Source: Anoxybacillus tepidamans PS2 (GTDB taxonomy: Bacteria; Bacillota; Bacilli; Bacillales; Anoxybacillaceae). Taken from it: DNA of 64,000 bases. Under the pieces are notes generated by a model that made no database searches, was not told the origin of the DNA, and saw nothing but the letters and a program-made list of their open reading frames with translations. Shown piece by piece: positions 9,446 to 18,898 of this stretch. Every line of letters begins with the position of its first letter. Position 1 is the first letter of the stretch. The position numbers and the translations under genes are program-made. The stretch lies in contig NZ_JHVN01000004.1 in the NCBI RefSeq assembly GCF_000620165.1, positions 124,001-188,000 of the forward strand, in the 5' to 3' direction.

Positions 9446-10297
9446 ATGGCGCAAACAATCGCTGTCATCGGTGCAGGATTAATGGGAAGCGGCATCGCCC
9501 AGTCGCTGGCGATGGGAGGAAAAACGGTTTATTTATACGATATTTCCGATTCGGCGCTGGAAAAGGGGATTGCCTCCATTCAAAAAAGCCTTGCGCGGTT
9601 TGTAAAAGCGGGCAAGTATACGGAACAGGAAGCGGAGACCATACTTGGCCGCATTCAAACGAGCAAGATCTTACAAGAAGCGGTGAAAGATGCGGACGTT
9701 GTCATTGAAGCGGTTCCAGAAAATTTATCGCTGAAAAAACAAGTGTTTGAACAGCTGGACCGCCATGCGAAACGGGAAGCGATTTTAGCAACCAATACAT
9801 CTGAGTTGAGCGTCACCGCTATTGCTTCTGCTACGAAGCGACCAAGTCAAGTTATCGGCATGCATTGGTTCAATCCTGCGCCAGTTATGAAACTCATTGA
9901 AATCGTAAAGGGAATCGCCACATCGGAACAAACCGTCGAGATGATCCAGCAATTATCCGAAGAGATCGGAAAAGAAACTGTGATCGTTAAAGACATGCAA
10001 GGGTTTGTCACAACGAGAGCGATTGCTGCTCATATGATTGAGTGTATCCGTATGTATGAAGAGGGAGTCGCTTCTGCTGAACATATTGATAAAGCGGTGC
10101 GCCTCGGCCTGAACTACCCGATGGGGCCGTTGGAGCTTGCCGATTTGGTTGGTTTAGATACGATGCTGCTTGTTAGTGAAAATATGACCGAGGCATACGG
10201 CGATCGTTTCCGCCCGCCGCAAACGCTGCGCAAGCTTGTGGAAGCAGGGCATTTAGGCAGAAAAACAGGAAAGGGATTTTACACCTATAACGAATGA
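9446..10297 (+). CDS. 3-hydroxybutyryl-CoA / 3-hydroxyacyl-CoA dehydrogenase
   Basis: Oxidises (S)-3-hydroxyacyl-CoA to 3-ketoacyl-CoA with NAD. The 283-residue protein has the Rossmann motif GAGLMGSGIAQSLAMGG, then ATNTSELSVTAIA, the catalytic region GMHWFNPAPVMKLIEIV, and YPMGPLELADLVGLD in the C-terminal domain. This is the single-function Hbd type (about 280 residues), not a FadB fusion. No enoyl-CoA hydratase gene lies in this operon, so that step must come from elsewhere. Ribosome site AAGGGGG; the thiolase begins 14 bp after the stop. Confidence 0.93.
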   Translation: MAQTIAVIGAGLMGSGIAQSLAMGGKTVYLYDISDSALEKGIASIQKSLARFVKAGKYTEQEAETILGRIQTSKILQEAVKDADVVIEAVPENLSLKKQVFEQLDRHAKREAILATNTSELSVTAIASATKRPSQVIGMHWFNPAPVMKLIEIVKGIATSEQTVEMIQQLSEEIGKETVIVKDMQGFVTTRAIAAHMIECIRMYEEGVASAEHIDKAVRLGLNYPMGPLELADLVGLDTMLLVSENMTEAYGDRFRPPQTLRKLVEAGHLGRKTGKGFYTYNE

Positions 10298-10311
10298 AAG
10301 GGAGGCTCTCA

Positions 10312-11472
10312 ATGCGGGAAGTAGTGATTGTCGAGGCGGTGCGTACACCTGTTGGCAAACGAAATGGCGTATTTCGCAATGTCCACCCGGTTCACCTTGC
10401 GGCTATTGTACTTGATGAAGTAATGAAGCGGGCTGAAATTGGTAAACACCTTGTAGAAGATGTTGTGATGGGCTGTGTGACGCCGATCGGCGAACAAGGA
10501 TACAACATCGGGCGCCTTGCCGCGCTAGAAGCGGGTTTTCCGATTGAAGTGCCAGCGGTGCAAATCAATCGGATGTGCGGCTCTGGCCAGCAAGCGATTC
10601 ATTTTGCGGCGCAAGAAATTCGCTCGGGCGATATGGATATTACGATTGCTGCTGGCGTCGAGAGCATGACGAAAGTGCCGATTTTAAGCGATGGGAATGA
10701 GCGAACCATTCCTCCATCGCTCCATGAAAAATACGAATTTGTACATCAAGGCATTTCCGCCGAATTGATTGCAGAAAAATACGGACTCACCCGCGAAGAG
10801 TTAGACGCCTATGCATATGAAAGCCACCAGCGAGCGCTGCGCGCGCAAGAACAACGATTATTTGCTCAGGAAATCGTGCCGGTGCGCGGAATTGATAAGG
10901 AAGGGAATGAGATAATAGTCGCAGCGGATGAAGGGCCGCGAAAAGATACATCGTTAGAAGCTCTTGCTCTGTTGCAGCCGGTATTTAAAAAAGATGGGAA
11001 AATAACAGCTGGAAATGCGAGCCAAATGAGCGACGGGGCCGCGGCTGCCTTGCTCATGGAACGGGATACAGCCCTTCAGCTCGGCTTAAAGCCAAAAGCA
11101 ACAATCGTCGCCCAAACGGTCGTCGGCTCTGACCCGACGTATATGCTTGATGGGGTGATTCCGGCGACGAAAAAAGTGCTGCAAAAAGCGCAGCTGACGA
11201 TTGATGAGATCGATCTGATCGAAATTAATGAGGCGTTCGCTCCCGTTGTGTTGGCATGGCAAAAAGAAATCGGCGCGCCGCTTTCGAAAGTGAATGTCAA
11301 CGGTGGAGCGATCGCGTTAGGCCATCCGTTAGGGGCAACTGGGGTGAAGCTTATGACTTCTCTTGTCCACGAACTTGAGCGAAGAAAAGGGCGATACGGA
11401 TTATTAACGATTTGCATCGGTCACGGAATGGCGACTGCGGCGATTATAGAACGGTGGGACGGGCAAAAATAA
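10312..11472 (+). CDS. Acetyl-CoA acetyltransferase / 3-ketoacyl-CoA thiolase
   Basis: Thiolytic cleavage of 3-ketoacyl-CoA to acetyl-CoA and a shortened acyl-CoA, or acetoacetyl-CoA synthesis in reverse. The 386-residue protein holds the acyl-accepting cysteine in NRMCGSGQQA (Cys89), the GHPLGATG histidine (His338) and CIGHGM with the second active cysteine (Cys368). The start at 10312 has the ribosome site GGGAGG; an ATG at 10294 overlapping the previous stop codon lacks one. It is the last gene of the operon and is followed by a terminator. Confidence 0.92.
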   Translation: MREVVIVEAVRTPVGKRNGVFRNVHPVHLAAIVLDEVMKRAEIGKHLVEDVVMGCVTPIGEQGYNIGRLAALEAGFPIEVPAVQINRMCGSGQQAIHFAAQEIRSGDMDITIAAGVESMTKVPILSDGNERTIPPSLHEKYEFVHQGISAELIAEKYGLTREELDAYAYESHQRALRAQEQRLFAQEIVPVRGIDKEGNEIIVAADEGPRKDTSLEALALLQPVFKKDGKITAGNASQMSDGAAAALLMERDTALQLGLKPKATIVAQTVVGSDPTYMLDGVIPATKKVLQKAQLTIDEIDLIEINEAFAPVVLAWQKEIGAPLSKVNVNGGAIALGHPLGATGVKLMTSLVHELERRKGRYGLLTICIGHGMATAAIIERWDGQK

Positions 11473-11500
11473 AAAGCAGTGCACGTAGCGCTGCTTTTTA
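11471..11500. terminator. Bidirectional terminator between thiolase and TRIC gene
   Basis: AAAAAGCAG / CTGCTTTTT stem lies between two convergent genes and carries an A run and a T run on its two sides. Confidence 0.8.
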
Positions 11501-12109
11501 TTACGCTTCGATTTTTATTGATTTATTCGGCAGCTTCCAATTGTATGTGTACGATAAAATGCGCAAGGCGGCGACAACAATAAATAATAGATACAATCCA
11601 ATCGGCGAGTTGGCGATTCCTGTTCCAACTGCGAATCCTGCCAAAATCGCCCATGCGGCGTAAATTTCTGCGCGGAGCACAAGCGGCTTTCGACCCGCTA
11701 GAACATCGCGGATAATGCCGCCCCCGCTTCCCGTTAAAACGGCCGCGACGATGACCGCACTCAACGGGTGGTTCATATTTTCGGCATATAAAGCACCTTG
11801 AATCGCGAATGCCGATAAGCCGAGCGCGTCAAAAAAATTCCCCCATCGCTGCCAATGCGGCAGCATTTTTTGCGGGAACAAATAAACCACTGTCATCGCA
11901 AACAGAGCGATATGAAATAGCATTCCTTGCTCCCAGAGCGCTGAAATTGGAACACCGATAAGCAAATTGCGGATCGCTCCGCCGCCAAAGGCAGTCACGA
12001 TTCCGAGAATATAAATGCCAAGAATGTCATATTCTTCTTCCATTGCCACAATGGCACCGCTAATCGCAAACGCGACCGTACCAATAATACTTAATATTTC
12101 CCACGTCAT
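11501..12109 (-). CDS. TRIC family cation channel, membrane protein
   Basis: 202-residue integral membrane protein with two repeats of the UPF0126/TRIC domain. Glycine-rich repeated motifs are visible: GAIVAMEEEYDILGI..GIVTAFGGGAIRNLL in the first half and GALYAENMNHPLSAV..LTGSGGGIIRDVL in the second. Prokaryotic TRIC proteins are trimeric cation (potassium) channels; the role in this organism is unknown. Its length and family match B. subtilis YvgT. It is transcribed convergently with the fatty-acid operon, and its start region lies about 150 bp from hflX on the other strand. Confidence 0.85.
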   Translation of the reverse strand: MTWEILSIIGTVAFAISGAIVAMEEEYDILGIYILGIVTAFGGGAIRNLLIGVPISALWEQGMLFHIALFAMTVVYLFPQKMLPHWQRWGNFFDALGLSAFAIQGALYAENMNHPLSAVIVAAVLTGSGGGIIRDVLAGRKPLVLRAEIYAAWAILAGFAVGTGIANSPIGLYLLFIVVAALRILSYTYNWKLPNKSIKIEA

Positions 12110-12265
12110 ACAACAGCAAGTCCTTTCCGATTCGTATTACCGTAAACATTTTAGAGAGAATGCATTAGAAAATCAACTATCATTTTGGAAAGATAGAGAT
12201 TTTATGTGAGATTTGATATGATGAATGCAGGTTCATTCCGGTGATGACAGAAAGAAGGTGTCCAT

Positions 12266-13531
12266 GTGCAAGAAATACAACGCAATATTCAAGAAAAAGT
12301 AGTGATTGTCGGCTGTCAACTCCCGAATGTTGACGACGAACGCTTCTCGTATTCAATGGAAGAACTCGCTTCCCTCGTCCATACAGCAAATGGCGAAGTG
12401 GTGATGGAACTGACACAAAAACGGGAAACGATTCATCCTGCTACATATATCGGAAAAGGGAAGGTAGAAGAACTCAGTCGGCTTGTCGAACAATTAGAAC
12501 CAGAAGTTGTCATTTTTAATGACGAACTGTCTCCAAGCCAAAATCGCAATCTTTCCAGACTTTTAGGAACAAGGGTGATCGACCGCACACAGTTGATTTT
12601 AGATATATTTGCGCAACGGGCGCGGTCGAAAGAAGGTAAGCTGCAGGTTGAACTTGCCCAGTTGCAATATATACTGCCTCGCTTAGGAGGGCAAGGCGCT
12701 CAACTGTCTCGCCTCGGCGCGGGGATTGGGACGAGAGGACCTGGGGAAACGAAACTAGAAACGGACCGCCGCCACATTCGTCGCCGCATTGATGAGATTA
12801 AAGAACAATTAAAATCAGTCGTCGAACATCGGGAACGTTATCGTGAGCGCCGCAAGAAGAACCACGTATTTCAAATCGCCTTGGTCGGCTATACGAATGC
12901 GGGAAAATCGACGCTATTTAATCGTTTAACAAATGCGGACTCGTTTGAAGAAAATTTATTGTTTGCTACACTAGATCCACTCACTCGAAAAATGGCAATG
13001 CCAAGCGGCTATACAGCTCTTTTGACAGATACGGTCGGCTTTATACAAGATTTGCCGACGACTCTTGTCGCTGCTTTTCGTTCGACATTAGAAGAGGTAA
13101 AAGAAGCCGATTTAATTTTACATGTAGTAGACTCGTCCAATCCAGACTATATTCAGCACGAGGAGACCGTTTACAATTTGCTTGAAGAACTCGAAGTTTC
13201 GACGATTCCGGTAGTGGCAGTCTATAATAAGCGAGATATTGTACATCCCAATTTCGTTCCAAATCCATCGGTTCGTGCGATTTCTATTAGCGCGCTGAAC
13301 GAAGGCGATGTACAAAAGCTGCGCCAGTTTATTGAAGAAGCGATGATCGAATCGATGGAGGCGTATACGGTAGCGGTTCCAGCGTATGAGGGGAAGCTTT
13401 TGGCTCAGCTGAAAGCCGAGACCATTTTGCGCCATTTTCATTACAACGAACAACAAGGTGTGTATGAATGCGAAGGATTTATATTGCCGACACACCCGCT
13501 TTATCCACAACTAAGAACCAATCAAAAATAG
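12266..13531 (+). CDS. hflX: GTPase HflX
   Basis: Ribosome-associated GTPase that splits stalled or hibernating 70S ribosomes, notably under heat stress. The 421-residue protein has the glycine-rich N-terminal region with [22 protein letters not shown] split over 12690-12740, the coiled segment that follows, and the GTPase motifs GYTNAGKST (G1), DTVGF (G3) and NKRD (G4). The start is a GTG at 12266 with AGAAGGTG upstream. ynbB begins 16 bp downstream, the same pair (ynbA-ynbB) as in B. subtilis. Confidence 0.94.
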   Translation: MQEIQRNIQEKVVIVGCQLPNVDDERFSYSMEELASLVHTANGEVVMELTQKRETIHPATYIGKGKVEELSRLVEQLEPEVVIFNDELSPSQNRNLSRLLGTRVIDRTQLILDIFAQRARSKEGKLQVELAQLQYILPRLGGQGAQLSRLGAGIGTRGPGETKLETDRRHIRRRIDEIKEQLKSVVEHRERYRERRKKNHVFQIALVGYTNAGKSTLFNRLTNADSFEENLLFATLDPLTRKMAMPSGYTALLTDTVGFIQDLPTTLVAAFRSTLEEVKEADLILHVVDSSNPDYIQHEETVYNLLEELEVSTIPVVAVYNKRDIVHPNFVPNPSVRAISISALNEGDVQKLRQFIEEAMIESMEAYTVAVPAYEGKLLAQLKAETILRHFHYNEQQGVYECEGFILPTHPLYPQLRTNQK

Positions 13532-13547
13532 AAAGGGTTTTTGTTTT

Positions 13548-14816
13548 ATGTTTCAACATTTAAGACACGGAGAAAAAATTGCTGCACTCGTGCGAGAAGT
13601 AGAAGAACAAATACAATCGGTTCATAGAGAAATCGAGGATCGCATCGACTATAACCAATATCGTGTTTTGCAAAGTTTCCGCCGCCATCAAGTAAGCGAC
13701 GCGCATTTTATTCCATCAACAGGATACGGATATGATGACATTGGCCGCGATACGCTTGAAAAAATATATGCAGATGTTTTTGGCGGCGAAGCGGGGCTTG
13801 TTCGCCCGCAAATTATTTCCGGAACCCACGCCATTTCCATCGCGCTGTTTGGAATTCTTCGTCCGGGGGATGAGCTTCTTTACATTACCGGAAAGCCTTA
13901 TGACACGCTTGAAGAAATTGTCGGCATTCGCGGAAGCGGGATCGGGTCTTTGAAAGAGTTTCACATCGGCTACAAAAGCGTCCCGCTTACCAAAGAAGGA
14001 AGAGTCGATTTTCAAGCGGTGAAACAGGCGATCAATGAACGGACAAAAATGATTGGCATCCAACGTTCAAAAGGCTACGATCCACGGCCTTCCTTTACGA
14101 TCGAAGAGATTCAAGAAATGATTAAATTTGTGCGATCGGTAAAAAGAGATGTTGTTATATTTGTAGACAACTGCTATGGTGAATTTGTTGAAGAAAAAGA
14201 GCCATGTCATGTAGGCGCGGACGTCATTGCCGGTTCTCTTATTAAAAATCCGGGCGGTGGATTGGCGAAAACAGGAGGATATATCGTAGGGAAAAAAGAA
14301 TATGTAGACATGTGTGCTTATCGGATGACATCGCCAGGAATCGGCGCGGAAGCGGGGGCTTCGCTTTACAGCTTGCCAGAAATGTATCAAGGATTTTTCA
14401 TGGCGCCTCATATTGTCGGACAAGCGCTCAAAGGGGCGGTGTTTACATCGGCGATGCTTGAGCGTATCGGCATGAATACTTATCCGACATGGAACGCCAA
14501 ACGAACAGACTTAATTCAGTCGGTGCAATTCGATGATCCGGATCAAATGATTGCATTTTGTCAAGCGATTCAATTCGCTTCGCCAGTCAATTCTCATTTT
14601 ACGCCGTACCCGAACTATATGCCGGGATATGAAGATGATGTCATTATGGCAGCCGGAACGTTTATCCAAGGGGCGAGCATTGAACTGACAGCAGATGGAC
14701 CGATTCGTCCGCCATATGTCGCGTATGTACAAGGAGGATTGACGTACTCCCATGTAAAAATTGCCGTTTGTACAGCGCTTGATCAGCTTATTGAGAAGCA
14801 GCTCATTTCTTTGTGA
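13548..14816 (+). CDS. ynbB: YnbB, methionine gamma-lyase/aluminium-resistance family PLP protein
   Basis: 422-residue member of the Cys/Met-metabolism PLP enzyme fold often annotated as aluminium resistance protein or methionine gamma-lyase. The PLP lysine probably lies in SLIKNPGGGLAKTGGY; FVDNCYGEF gives the usual Asp that contacts the pyridine ring, and HAISIALFG forms the cofactor phosphate region. The true substrate is not established. It sits between hflX and glnR as in B. subtilis. Its stop codon lies inside the first GlnR box of the next operon. Confidence 0.82.
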   Translation: MFQHLRHGEKIAALVREVEEQIQSVHREIEDRIDYNQYRVLQSFRRHQVSDAHFIPSTGYGYDDIGRDTLEKIYADVFGGEAGLVRPQIISGTHAISIALFGILRPGDELLYITGKPYDTLEEIVGIRGSGIGSLKEFHIGYKSVPLTKEGRVDFQAVKQAINERTKMIGIQRSKGYDPRPSFTIEEIQEMIKFVRSVKRDVVIFVDNCYGEFVEEKEPCHVGADVIAGSLIKNPGGGLAKTGGYIVGKKEYVDMCAYRMTSPGIGAEAGASLYSLPEMYQGFFMAPHIVGQALKGAVFTSAMLERIGMNTYPTWNAKRTDLIQSVQFDDPDQMIAFCQAIQFASPVNSHFTPYPNYMPGYEDDVIMAAGTFIQGASIELTADGPIRPPYVAYVQGGLTYSHVKIAVCTALDQLIEKQLISL

Positions 14817-14863
14817 GGAAATATAACATTTTATTGACATATTATGTAACATTATAATAAAAT
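14812..14863 (+). promoter_or_regulatory. glnRA promoter with two GlnR/TnrA boxes
   Basis: The first box, TGTGA-N7-TAACA (14812-14828), fits the consensus TGTNA-N7-TNACA fully. The second, TGACA-N7-TAACA (14835-14851), has one mismatch and overlaps a -35 box TTGACA (14834-14839). TAAAAT (14858-14863) gives an 18-bp spacer; TATAAT (14853-14858) is closer but gives only 13 bp. Two operators, one upstream and one on the -35 box, is the arrangement known for B. subtilis glnRA, where GlnR represses under nitrogen excess. Confidence 0.8.
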
Positions 14864-14894
14864 GAAAATATACAAATTAAAGGAGGCGTTTGAC

Positions 14895-15299
14895 ATGAGT
14901 AGCAACATTCGTCGCTCGATGCCATTGTTTCCGATCGGCATTGTGATGCAATTAACTGAGTTGTCTGCTCGTCAAATCCGCTATTACGAAGAACATGGTC
15001 TCGTTTCTCCTGCTAGAACGGAAGGAAATCGGCGTCTTTTTTCATTTAATGATGTCGATCGTCTTCTTGAAATAAAAGATTTAATTGATCAAGGTGTAAA
15101 TTTAGCTGGCATTAAACAAATTTTTGCCAGTCGTCAATCTAGCGCGCAACAGGAGCCGATTGAGAAAGTTGAAAAAGTGGTAAAGCAGCAATTATCGGAC
15201 GAAGAGTTGCGAAAGCTGCTGCGAGCAGAGCTGCTGCAAGCGGGCCGTTTTAACCGAGCTTCGCTTCGTCAAGGAGATATTGCTCGCTTTTTCCATTAA
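14895..15299 (+). CDS. glnR: Nitrogen regulator GlnR (MerR family)
   Basis: Dimeric repressor of glutamine synthetase and other nitrogen genes; feedback-inhibited glutamine synthetase promotes its DNA binding. The 134-residue protein starts [20 protein letters not shown] and has the MerR winged helix motif [20 protein letters not shown] and [12 protein letters not shown], with a basic C-terminal tail that in GlnR senses glutamine synthetase. The ATG at 14895 follows AAAGGAGG; the in-frame ATG at 14862 lies inside the promoter. glnA follows after 50 bp. Confidence 0.95.
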   Translation: MSSNIRRSMPLFPIGIVMQLTELSARQIRYYEEHGLVSPARTEGNRRLFSFNDVDRLLEIKDLIDQGVNLAGIKQIFASRQSSAQQEPIEKVEKVVKQQLSDEELRKLLRAELLQAGRFNRASLRQGDIARFFH

Positions 15300-15349
15300 T
15301 GATGTTAGGTTGTATATTTTTAATCATAAATACCTAGGGAGGGGTTTGT

Positions 15350-16684
15350 GTGACGAAGTACACAAGAGAAGACATCATCCGCATTGTCAAGGAAGAAAAC
15401 GTCAAATATATCCGCCTGCAGTTTACGGATATTTTAGGCACGATTAAAAATGTTGAGATTCCAATCAGCCAGCTCGAAAAAGCGTTAGACAACAAAATGA
15501 TGTTTGACGGTTCCTCGATTGAAGGATTCGTTCGCATCGAAGAATCGGATATGTATTTATATCCAGATTTAGATACGTTTGTTATTTTCCCTTGGACCGC
15601 TGAAAAAGGAAAAGTAGCCCGATTTATTTGCGATATCTATAACCCCGATGGGACTCCGTTTGAAGGTTGCCCTCGCTACAACTTAAAACGGATGTTAAAA
15701 GAAATGGAAGCTTTAGGATTTACGGCTTTTAACTTGGGGCCAGAGCCGGAATTTTTCTTGTTCAAACTTGATGAAAAGGGAAATCCTACGCTGGAATTGA
15801 ATGACAACGGCGGTTATTTCGATTTGGCGCCAACCGATTTAGGAGAAAACTGCCGTCGCGACATCGTGCTGGAATTGGAAGAAATGGGATTTGAAATTGA
15901 GGCTTCTCACCATGAAGTAGCCCCTGGTCAACATGAGATTGATTTTAAATACGCCAATGCAGTAAAGGCTTGCGATGACATCCAAACATTTAAGCTTGTC
16001 GTCAAGACTGTGGCACGCAAACACGGTTTGCATGCGACCTTTATGCCAAAGCCGCTATTTGGCGTGAACGGTTCAGGAATGCACTGCAATTTATCTTTGT
16101 TTAAAAATAATGAGAACGCATTTTTCGATCCAAACGGCGATTTACAATTAAGTGATGTCGCTCGCCAGTTTATCGCAGGTGTTTTGAAACATGCGCCAAA
16201 CTTTACGGCAGTCACGAACCCAACTGTAAATTCATACAAACGCCTCGTTCCAGGGTACGAAGCGCCTTGCTATGTTGCTTGGTCCGCTCGCAACCGCAGC
16301 CCGCTTATTCGCATTCCAGCTTCCCGCGGCATGAGTACGCGCATTGAAGTTCGCAGCGTCGACCCTGCAGCGAATCCATATTTAGCGATGGCGGTATTGC
16401 TTGCGGCCGGATTGGACGGAGTTAAAAATAAACTAACACCTCCAGCACCAGTAGATCGCAACATTTATGTAATGACGAAAGAAGAGCGCTTAGAAGAGGG
16501 AATTGTCGATTTGCCAGCAACGTTAGCAGAAGCATTGCAAAACTTAAAATCGGATGAAGTCATCATAAACGCTTTAGGAAGACATTTGTTTGAACACTTT
16601 GTTGAGGCGAAAGAAATTGAATGGGATATGTTCCGCACTGCCGTTCATCAATGGGAGCGCGACCAATACATGTCCTTATATTAA
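15350..16684 (+). CDS. glnA: Glutamine synthetase type I
   Basis: ATP-dependent condensation of glutamate and ammonia. The 444-residue length and lack of the adenylylation-site insertion mark the GSI-alpha form of Firmicutes, which is regulated by feedback and by GlnR/TnrA. Visible motifs are [33 protein letters not shown], the ATP-binding [17 protein letters not shown], and NRSPLIRIP. The GTG start follows GGGAGGGG. It is the last gene of the glnRA operon and is closed by a strong terminator. Confidence 0.98.
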   Translation: MTKYTREDIIRIVKEENVKYIRLQFTDILGTIKNVEIPISQLEKALDNKMMFDGSSIEGFVRIEESDMYLYPDLDTFVIFPWTAEKGKVARFICDIYNPDGTPFEGCPRYNLKRMLKEMEALGFTAFNLGPEPEFFLFKLDEKGNPTLELNDNGGYFDLAPTDLGENCRRDIVLELEEMGFEIEASHHEVAPGQHEIDFKYANAVKACDDIQTFKLVVKTVARKHGLHATFMPKPLFGVNGSGMHCNLSLFKNNENAFFDPNGDLQLSDVARQFIAGVLKHAPNFTAVTNPTVNSYKRLVPGYEAPCYVAWSARNRSPLIRIPASRGMSTRIEVRSVDPAANPYLAMAVLLAAGLDGVKNKLTPPAPVDRNIYVMTKEERLEEGIVDLPATLAEALQNLKSDEVIINALGRHLFEHFVEAKEIEWDMFRTAVHQWERDQYMSLY

Positions 16685-16686
16685 AT

Positions 16687-16728
16687 AAAGAAGGCTATCT
16701 CACTAGCGAGATAGCCTTCTTTGTTTTT
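16687..16728. terminator. Terminator shared by glnA and lexA
   Basis: 15-bp perfect stem AAAGAAGGCTATCTC / GAGATAGCCTTCTTT with a 6-nt loop and TTTGTTTTT, between convergent genes. Confidence 0.92.
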
Positions 16729-16732
16729 CTGA

Positions 16733-17356
16733 TTACTGAATCATACGGTAAACGCCAATGACTTTTCCAAGAATCGTTACATCTTTTACGATAATAGGCT
16801 CCATATGGGAGTTTTCCGGTTGAAGGCGAATATAGCCTTTTTCTTTAAAAAAGCGCTTAACGGTCGCTTCATGTTCTTCTGTCATAGCGACAACAATATC
16901 TCCGTTATTGGCTGATTGTTGCTGACGGACGATTACATAATCGCCATCCAAAATGCCTGCCTCAATCATGCTGTCTCCCATGATTTCAAGCATAAATACT
17001 TGCTCGTCCGAAGAAACAAATCGCCCCGGAAGCGGAAAATAATCTTCTACATTTTCTACTGCGGTAATCGGCTGCCCTGCGGTTACTTTTCCGATAATAG
17101 GAACGTTGATCACATCGCTCTGCTGCATAAATGAGGTGAAGTTAGGATCAAGTATTTCGATCGCGCGGGGCTTGGTCGGGTCGCGGCGAATGTACCCTTT
17201 GCTTTCGAGCCGTTCTAAATGTCCGTGCACCGTTGAGCTAGAGGCAAGTCCGACCGCTTCGCCAATTTCACGAACGGAAGGAGGGTATCCTTTTGTTTTA
17301 ACCTCTTTTTTAATAAAGTCTAAAATTTGTTGTTGGCGTTTAGACAATTTGGTCAT
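16733..17356 (-). CDS. lexA: SOS repressor LexA
   Basis: Repressor of the DNA-damage regulon, inactivated by RecA-stimulated self-cleavage. The 207-residue protein has an N-terminal winged helix ([20 protein letters not shown]), the cleavage bond Ala93-Gly94 in KVTAGQP, catalytic Ser129 in MGDSM and catalytic Lys167 in ATVKRF. The ATG at 17356 follows AAGAGGTG and matches the B. subtilis start MTKLSKRQ; a GTG three codons earlier is in frame. It is divergent from yneA, with three LexA boxes in between, and so is likely self-regulated. Confidence 0.97.
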   Translation of the reverse strand: MTKLSKRQQQILDFIKKEVKTKGYPPSVREIGEAVGLASSSTVHGHLERLESKGYIRRDPTKPRAIEILDPNFTSFMQQSDVINVPIIGKVTAGQPITAVENVEDYFPLPGRFVSSDEQVFMLEIMGDSMIEAGILDGDYVIVRQQQSANNGDIVVAMTEEHEATVKRFFKEKGYIRLQPENSHMEPIIVKDVTILGKVIGVYRMIQ

Positions 17357-17412
17357 GTTACACACCTCTTACTCGTCGTTTTTTTCATTATAACATGTAA
17401 GAAACGAAAAAA

Positions 17413-17492
17413 CAAACATAAGTTCGAAAAGGGGGTTGACACAAACAAACGTTCTATCTATAATAAAAAACAAAAAACCGAACAAATATTCT
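17413..17492 (+). promoter_or_regulatory. yneA SOS promoter with three LexA boxes
   Basis: A near-perfect sigma-A promoter, TTGACA (17436-17441), 17-bp spacer, TATAAT (17459-17464), serves yneA. Three matches to the Gram-positive SOS box GAAC-N4-GTTC are present, each with one mismatch: CAAACATAAGTTCG (17413-17426), CAAACAAACGTTCT (17442-17455, inside the spacer) and CGAACAAATATTCT (17479-17492, just after the start point). The first also lies upstream of lexA. Confidence 0.85.
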
Positions 17493-17508
17493 GGAGGAGT
17501 GGTAGAGG

Positions 17509-18469
<961 letters not shown>

Positions 18470-18539
18470 ATACCGTTGCCAACCGCTCCTTTCTTTAGTA
18501 AGATGGTTGCATGAGATGTAAAATAGGTGGAGTGAAACG

Positions 18540-18770
18540 ATGTTATCAAAACAAAAAATCGCACGAATCAATGAGTTAGCGAAAAAAGCGAAAGCAACAG
18601 GATTAACGGAGGAGGAGCAAAAAGAACAGCAAATGCTTCGAAAGGAGTACCTTCAGGCGTTTCGCCAAGCGGTAACCGATACGCTTCATTCCGTGAAAAT
18701 TGTCGATCCAAACGGAAATGATGTCACGCCTAAAAAATTAAAAGAAAGCCAGAAAAAGCGGCTTCATTAA
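18540..18770 (+). CDS. ynzC: YnzC, DUF896 family protein
   Basis: 76-residue, highly charged, helical protein of the DUF896 family ([21 protein letters not shown], then [10 protein letters not shown]). Third gene of the SOS operon in Bacillus. The B. subtilis protein folds as a helical hairpin; its function is unknown. Ribosome site GGTGGAG before the ATG; followed by a terminator. Confidence 0.88.
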   Translation: MLSKQKIARINELAKKAKATGLTEEEQKEQQMLRKEYLQAFRQAVTDTLHSVKIVDPNGNDVTPKKLKESQKKRLH

Positions 18771-18781
18771 TAATTACGGCC

Positions 18782-18820
18782 AAAAGAAAGCATCTTAAAG
18801 AATGGATGCTTTCTTTTTTT
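18782..18820 (+). terminator. Terminator after ynzC
   Basis: AAAAGAAAGCATC / GATGCTTTCTTTT stem with a T7 run. Confidence 0.85.
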
Positions 18821-18898
18821 GAAAAGAAACATTGTACATTTTCCCTGTCTTTCTATATGATAGAGATGATACTATTTGGAACGAAAGGATGAATAATC

